13,578 nt of DNA. Source: Irineochytrium annulatum. Lineage: Eukaryota > Chytridiomycota > Chytridiomycetes > Chytridiales > Chytridiaceae. The translations under genes were made by a program, and so were the position numbers. The notes under the pieces are model-generated. The model was not told the DNA's origin. It did no database searches and saw only the letters and a list, made by a program, of their open reading frames with translations. Position 1 is the stretch's first letter. Every line of letters starts with the position of its first letter. This document shows positions 8,411-13,578 of the stretch, one piece after another. The DNA lies in contig JADGJL010000805.1 in NCBI GenBank assembly GCA_027600665.1, positions 1 through 13,578 on the forward strand. Direction: 5' to 3'.

Positions 8411-11017
8411 TTACCATAAAATCTCGAATATTTTGACGAGGATGACAATGCCAGACCCAAGCGACGCGGCGATGACGGCCCATATAGGGATGTCCAGTTG
8501 GCCCGAGTCCGCAAAGCCCCAGTAGTCGCACGCGGCAGTATTGGAGCCGTTAACGAGGTTCACGGCAAAGTGGGCGGCGCTGCCGAGCCCGAATGCCAAG
8601 CCCTTTGCCGTCGAATCGCTATGATAGTAGTAGCTCGCCATCTCCGCCTAAACACCATCATTTGTTAGAATGTCATCCTCATGCAATGTGGATTTTTCGC
8701 TTATTTGTTGCAAAGGCATACCTCACTCATGAAGTTCGCAAACGGGCTGCCACCCTCCGAAGGCATGTACGACTTGTTCGCGACGGCGTCCATCATCATG
8801 GCCTTGATGAGCGGCATTGCGCCAAAGGTGTCCGGCGTACGGAGGAAGGCCGCGTTCGCCTGCCCCGCGGTGCTCAGTATCGAGTTGTCTAGGTTGACGC
8901 CATAGGACCCATTCGTTGCCCGGATGCTGTTGACGCTACTGGGTGCGAGGTTCTTCCACAGGTCCGCGATGAAGACGTACGTGACGGTGCCCGTCGAGAC
9001 CGTGGTCTTGACGCTGCAGTTTTGCTGGTACGATGTCGGTTCCGGCTCCATCGTGATGTCATTCCAGACCGAGCCGGGCGGGTAGGTCACGACAACGTTC
9101 ATAAGGAACGAGTGCGCGTCTTCTTCCAAAATTTCGGAGTTCAGGTTCGTCGCAGGGGCCATGTTGAGCGAGGGAGCGGCCACGCCGTCCGCGCACATGA
9201 TTTGCAAGATGTAGACCGGGCCGGGCTCGTGATTGAAAACGTCGTCTGTGGCGCGGAGCCGGGCAGGCCTACTGCGGGTCAGAAGCGAAGGTTTAAAGTG
9301 AAAGACCCACCAGCCCATCCCCCAATAAGTCCGTCCATGAGGGGCAAACCGTAGCTGTAGACTGTAGCATACTCGTTGTTTCCCTGCAGATAGCTTCTAA
9401 ATGTGATCCCCTTTGGCAGTGTCTCCCCAAAATATACGGGCGGAATGCATAGCCCTTTGAGGATCAATGTCTGGACCGCCACCCACTTAAAGAGGATGCT
9501 GCAAGCGATTAGGAGGGCCTCGGCGAAAGTCTCCAGGACGAAGCTGACGGTTTCGACGGTGTGGGATGGGCTAGCGCGACCATTAACCCAATAAGCGCTA
9601 AGCTCGGCCACGTTTGCGCGGCCGGCCACAAGGTCCGACGCCATAATCGAGAGCCGGACCGTGCGCGAGAGCATTCGGCCAGCGACGGCGGAAAGAAAGC
9701 CGGCCAGAATGACGAAGCACTGGATGAAGTTGTAGACCCATATACCAGGCATGACCACGCTGAGCGTAACCTAATAATTTTCCGTTGGTCAGAGCGTGCG
9801 CTGGAAACATAGACGCTTACAATCAGTAGAAATGTCACGATGGTGTGAACCAACAGCAGCACGGCAAAGTAGAATAATATCTTGGAGCGCTGCTGCGCGA
9901 GGAGACCAAGGCACGTGCGCACACATTTCAGGCCGAGGAACGCGTCCCATTTTCTTGTGAAGAGCCGTATGAGCGGGTGGGCGTGCTTCGAGTCCGACTA
10001 GAAGGATGACAAGGGAGATCGTAAGTACGCTTCAACACCAACACAGCTGGGTCTCGAGTCCAGGCTTCGACGCGAGGTTGCCCAAGGTTTAAACCCGAGA
10101 CGACTATCTGTTGACGACGCGGCTCACCCCGAACGACGATTGTGACCGCACGGATCGGGCCATTTGAGACGCGAAGACATTGTCCGCGCTTGTGCTCCCC
10201 TTTCGCGGCAGAAACACGTCCTTCTCCTTGTGGAGAGAGTCGTCGTCGTCGGTATTGGCCTTGCTCTGGCGCCTGTCAGCCGGCGCCGCAGACGACGAAC
10301 CAACGGATGTTCGCGACCCCGCCCCAACCCCGGCGACCGGACCCCGCGTGCTCGTGATCGTGAGGTCCCTATTTGGGTGTGTGTAAATTTTGACGACGAT
10401 CGCAAATAAAATATCTTAGTACCTCTTTAGCAAGGCCACATCGACGGATTTAACGATTGTTGCTTCGATGGGATTCTTCACCATGGACGGCTTGCGAACG
10501 GGGACCATCAGGTCTTCGAACGAGTACGAGTATGCTGGGGCTGCCACCGCGGAGCCGGGGTCCCAGTCGTGGCCCGCATCCTGCACAGCGACGACAGGCG
10601 CCGCCGTGTCTTGTGAAGCGTCGCCTTCAGCGGCTAAGACGGCTTGCTCGGTTAGGTCGGCCGAGTCCTTGGATGCGATCGTGGCTAAGCGCACCGACTT
10701 GAGCCGACCAACGGTCTGGCCGTGGTTCTGCGTTGCCGTCATCGGCATCGGAACCGCGTTGGCGCCATCGTTGTCGACGAGGCCGTCGCCGCTAGGGTCG
10801 CCGCGCCTCATGATATCCTTCGCGGCTTTCAGCTACAGGCGGGATCTTTGAATATCAATCGCTGGAATAGTAGAATTGAAGAAACAATGTGCCGGAAATC
10901 TGCCTCTGGTAACATCTCCGAGGCAAGAGGGTGTTGTACCTGACTGGCGGAGGGGTCGTGTAGATCTGGGGTACCCGCGAGGGCCCAATCACGGGCGCCT
11001 GTGGTATGATGAGGCAT
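8411..11017 (-). CDS. Multi-pass membrane protein with large glycosylatable domain, unknown family (about 708 aa, seven exons)
   Basis: Exons 10940-11017, 10423-10832, 10128-10368, 9821-9997, 9311-9770, 8722-9245 and 8411-8647 agree in phase. Residues 1-243 are hydrophilic, disordered and probably cytosolic (acidic run NTDDDDSLHKEKD). Hydrophobic segments lie at about 283-309 (FAVLLLVHTIVTFLLI), 311-333 (FIQCFVILAGFLSAVAG), 384-406 (EALLIACSILFKWVAV) and 682-705 (IWAVIAASLGSGIVILV). Between the third and fourth lies a domain of about 275 residues with N-glycosylation sequons (NCS, NGS, NKS, NGS) and several cysteines, so it should face the lumen or exterior. The C-tail is only a few residues. 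No family was recognised. Uncertain points: the first exon (an ATG at 10811 would give a shorter N-terminus) and the 9246-9310 intron acceptor, chosen for phase at CACAG|AC while an earlier CAG exists. The final codon TGG plus its TAA overlaps a donor-like GTAAGC. Confidence 0.78.
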
Positions 11018-11389
11018 TGTCAACCTGGAAGGACGGAGTCATTTTGTACACCGGCACGGAAGAGCCGGCTGTAGGAGGTTGGAGTTCCCGTAGCTTGGAT
11101 TGGGTAACTTAAAGGTTTCTGTCGTATCCGTTGCAAAAATGGTCTGAGCAAAAAGGTGGCAGTCTATGGCAGAGCCGCGGCCGACGACGCTTGCAGCGAA
11201 GACCGACAATGTGCCCAAAAAGCAATCGGGGCCGCACGTGTGAAGAAATTCGATAACGTCGAACACGATTTAATAATGATGGCGGCTTGAGCGCTGGCGT
11301 CAATTTCGGCAAACTGACATTTCTGTTCTCGACCACCTGCATCTGCCAGCGGGAGGACCGCTCGGCCAACTCCAACAACTGGACACCAA
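11018..11389. promoter_or_regulatory. Divergent upstream region shared by the membrane-protein gene and ATP23
   Basis: These 372 nt separate two start codons pointing away from each other, so the stretch should carry both promoters and 5' UTRs. I see no clear TATA box or repeated operator-like motif. Short minus-strand frames here (up to about 140 codons, running into ATP23 antisense) lack coherent protein character. Confidence 0.5.
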
Positions 11390-12136
11390 ATGAGCAATGT
11401 TGCGAACGACACGAGCGAGGCGGCGGCCGCCGAGGCTCTTGCTGCTCCCGCTCGCCTTAAGGAGGAGAAGGACTGCAAAAAGTGCGAGCGTTGGAAGGGG
11501 AAGATTCTTAGAAACAGTTCCGTATTGTAGTTTCCTCTATCTTGCCGCGTCTGCTGCATCCTCCTGATCGTCCACTCTTCGCTCAATCACAGGCCCGATG
11601 GTTAGATTTATGAACGAACACCTCGACCGCGTTGGATGCGCCCTCAAGCCCGCGCATTTCAAGTGCCAGCCGTGCGAGAAGACGAGGGCGGGTGGGTTTT
11701 CGCCGGCAGTGGGTATTGTGCTGTGTCAAAACCAGTTTGCAAATAAGCGGCACATGGAGGATGTTATGACACATGAGGTATTCTTTCTTGAAGGGGGGGA
11801 TGTAGAGACAATGCGTAACCCCGTTCGCCGCAACTTGAACAGCTCATCCACGCCTACGACCACTGCACGACCAACATCGACTGGCGCAACTGCGAGCAGC
11901 ACGCCTGCGCCGAGATCCGTGCCAACTCCTTGTCCGGCGAATGCAAGTTCACTCGGGAATTTGCTCGGGGTTTCTTCGCGTTCGCCAAACATCATCAGGC
12001 CTGTGTTAAGCGGCGAACGCTGTTCACACTACGGCAGCTGCCCGGCTGCAGGGAAGGGAAGAGGGCCGAGGACGCGATCAGAATCGTATGGGGGAGCTGT
12101 TGGAACGACACTGCGCCGTTCGATGAGATTGCCTGA
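11390..12136 (+). CDS. ATP23: Mitochondrial inner membrane protease / ATP synthase assembly factor ATP23
   Basis: Three exons, 11390-11516, 11593-11777 and 11843-12136, join with phases 1 and 0 to give 201 aa. Introns are 76 and 65 nt. Recognisable family blocks occur in order: CKKC (29-32), NSPMVRFMNEHL (42-53), CQPCEKTRAGGF (67-78), VLCQNQ, the zinc metallopeptidase motif HELIH (103-107) in MTHELIHAYDHC, CEQHACAEIRANSLSGEC (121-138), KHHQACVKRR and VWGSCWNDTAPFD near the end. His103, Glu104 and His107 are intact. The many cysteines match the disulfide-rich family form imported into the intermembrane space. In yeast, Atp23 (227 aa) matures Atp6 and helps assemble the F0 sector; this copy is slightly shorter at the N-terminus. 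The second intron splits the active site between Glu104 and Leu105. The start is the first ATG, in context CCAAATGAG. No classic presequence is seen. Confidence 0.96.
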
Positions 12137-13469
12137 GTGGAAGGGAACTATTGGTCATTAATTAATAGTAAATATCAGCACTGTGAGCGAGAACGATAGC
12201 AAAATTAATGTCCCCTATGATTTACATGGCATGCACGACGAAAAACCTCAACCCCCCAATGCTAGTAGGGCATCCTCCGCGGGTTTCAATGAACCACGAT
12301 CGACAACCTGCCCCGGTGTGCCTGCCAACGAACTTAGTTATTTGGCACTTTTGGCGTGCCTAGACAAAATCTCGACTTCTCCAAACTCTTCACAGCGTCT
12401 CCTCCAACGACGGAACGGGCCCGATCTAGTTGCGGGCCGGGCGATATCACGACTAAGACGGAGGAGGCCCAGATCGCGCGCTGGTGGCTCATCAAGTGGC
12501 TCTCATTTTCGCGTGGAGGGGCCGCCCGACTGGCTCGGGGATAGGCTTCCGGAAGCTCCCTTACGATCAAGTGTCTTTCAGGTCGAACATAACGCGACCT
12601 TGCAAGGAGGGCGCAGGTGGTTGCCCGTCGACTGCCTTGCAGAACTCCTTCAGCGGATACCTGCCCCTGGCCTCAAAGCCAAAGACATGACCGCGGCGTC
12701 GAAGACCAATGACGTCCTGGTGAGCAAGACGCGTAGCTTGTGTGGCGGCTCCTCGGCGTGCTGGAAGTTCTGCAGTTACTGTTCGGCTGCCACGCGAAAA
12801 GGTGCATCAGAGATCCTCTCTGGACAACAAACGACTCTTTTTTCCAATATTCAGGCTTACGTCGTCGGGAATTATCATCAGCTTTTGCGGCGTCTTAACT
12901 TTCGAGAATACCTTCGCAGCTTGGATATCTTACACTTGAAGAAGTATGACCAGACAGTTGCGACATAGCTGATGGACTGTCGGTACGTCGCAATCAAATA
13001 CAAATGAAATACACACGTCGCGAAACTTGGTTTGCGGTTGTATTCACATCATCGTGAGGAAACAACGGGGGAGCGTATGAGAGAGGTTATATAGAAGACG
13101 AAGACAACAAGGTTGAAGAAACTTAAAAGTTGGAGAGACATGCCTCCAATTTACACATAAAGCACCGCGCTAATTTTGATAGGAAGAAAAAGAGAAAGAG
13201 AGAGGAATATACGCACATGTGTAGAAACATTTGTATTCGAAGCAATAGTCGCGTACGTAAATTCAAAGATTAGATAAAAGACCATTACGGAGCACACACT
13301 CACGACCAGGATGAAATAAGGAGGGATTGTGAAAAAAAGAGTTTCAGCTCCCCTGGTCGAGCAAGGGCAAGAAAAGTCTGCGTTGTCCACACCAGGTACA
13401 TCAGCAACTTATCACCGAATTCCGCTCCTCACTACACTCCAAGTATTCCCCCTTTGCCCCAACCGCCGC
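12137..13469. other. Unresolved segment between two convergent genes; coding-like signals on both strands at 12.2-12.97 kb
   Basis: A plus-strand frame is open from 12183 (GTG; first ATG 12231) to a TAG at 12966-12968, but its codon-position composition is wrong in places. In 12721-12780, G+C at its first codon position is only 4/20. There the pattern fits a minus-strand frame better: GC1 14/20, GC2 4/20, GC3 17/20. A speculative minus-strand model is exons 12934-12966, 12661-12769 and 12567-12598. It starts MSQLSGHTSSS, continues NFQHAEEPPHKLRVLLTR, and ends GRVMFDLKDT (57 aa). A different minus frame reads FGFEARGRYPLKEFCKAV just before the same ending. Plus-strand splice-like sites also exist near 12855. 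From about 12970 to 13469 the DNA is AT-rich, with a polypurine run (13180-13207) and nothing coding that I can support. A real but frame-disturbed gene or a pseudogene is possible. Confidence 0.35.
13087..13093 (-). promoter_or_regulatory. TATA-like element on the minus strand
   Basis: The minus strand reads CTATATAACC here, about 120 nt upstream of an ATG at 12966 that could begin the speculative minus-strand gene of the 12.5-13.0 kb segment. It is otherwise an isolated match in AT-rich DNA, so it is weak evidence on its own. Confidence 0.25.
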
Positions 13470-13578
13470 TTAATCCTTTTTCGGAATCAGCACATACTCC
13501 TCCGTCAACGCCATCAGGCACGCATACGGCAACATCCCCCGCTTACCATCACAAACCTCCACCTCCCCACCATCAACC
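13470..13578 (-). CDS. C-terminal fragment of an unidentified gene (5' part outside window)
   Basis: A minus-strand frame enters from the right edge and ends at a TAA (13470-13472) after 35 codons. It begins VDGGEVEVCDGKRGMLPY and finishes with ALTEEYVLIPKKD. Third codon positions are GC-rich (for example GAG GTG GAG GTT, CTG ATG GCG TTG ACG GAG GAG), as in the other genes. The fragment is too short to assign to a family. It points leftward, so it is convergent with ATP23. Confidence 0.6.
   Translation of the reverse strand, partial: VDGGEVEVCDGKRGMLPYACLMALTEEYVLIPKKD

Noticed and set aside
12183..12968. Plus-strand open frame of 261 codons (245 from its first ATG) as a gene following ATP23
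   Set aside because: It starts at GTG, has no recognisable domain, and has only 4/20 G+C at first codon positions in 12721-12780, unlike real exons here. Kept only as part of an unresolved region.
13151..13390. Minus-strand frame of 79 codons with membrane-like residues
   Set aside because: It starts at GTG and includes a translated polypyrimidine run giving FLSLSLFLP. This fits AT-rich 3' flank downstream of the right-edge gene better than a protein.
1..13578. CRISPR arrays, tRNA or rRNA genes, transposons, viral or bacterial operon structure
   Set aside because: No regularly spaced repeats, cloverleaf sequences, terminal inverted repeats, transposase motifs or operon-like ribosome-binding sites were seen. 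Spliceosomal introns throughout argue for ordinary nuclear chromosomal DNA.

Overview
The window is nuclear DNA from an intron-rich, compact eukaryote, most likely a fungus and plausibly an early-diverging zoosporic (chytrid-type) one. The fungal reading rests on two genes: a fungal-style hybrid histidine kinase and an ATP23 metallopeptidase. Both are cut by many short introns (about 42-130 nt) with GT..AG ends, and one intron carries a perfect TACTAAC branch site. The chytrid placement is an inference from style, not proven. Coding exons are GC-rich at third positions; intergenic DNA is more AT-rich.

Layout, left to right. (1) Positions 1-1580, minus strand: the 5' part of a large, low-complexity, probably nuclear protein with an N-terminal Cys/His finger (CxxCGxPKKGHxC). 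It runs off the left edge. (2) Positions 1581-3519: mostly non-coding, with one weak two-exon mini-gene candidate at 2166-2452. (3) Positions 3520-7278, minus: a complete six-exon hybrid histidine kinase of 1142 aa, with a multi-pass MASE1-like membrane sensor, a HisKA H-box, an HATPase_c domain and a C-terminal receiver. (4) Positions 7884-8329, minus: a three-exon, 111-aa protein of unknown function. (5) Positions 8411-11017, minus: a seven-exon, roughly 708-aa membrane protein of unknown family, ending only 81 nt before the start of gene 4. That gap holds a TATAAA box and an A20 tract. (6) Positions 11390-12136, plus: ATP23, three exons, 201 aa, divergent from gene 5 across a 372-nt shared upstream region. 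(7) Positions 12137-13469: coding-like signals that conflict between strands and frames; I could not resolve a gene model. (8) Positions 13470-13578, minus: the C-terminal 35 codons of a gene continuing beyond the right edge.

The neighbours do not form an obvious pathway. The kinase would act at a membrane and feed a multistep phosphorelay (HPt protein, then response regulators). ATP23 acts in the mitochondrial intermembrane space on ATP synthase assembly. The large membrane protein looks like a surface or endomembrane protein with a glycosylated lumenal or external domain. All exon models were built by hand from reading frames, splice signals and phase agreement. The least familiar items are the orphan membrane protein, the membrane sensor of the kinase, the 111-aa protein with its A20 leader, and the unresolved 12.2-13.0 kb segment.
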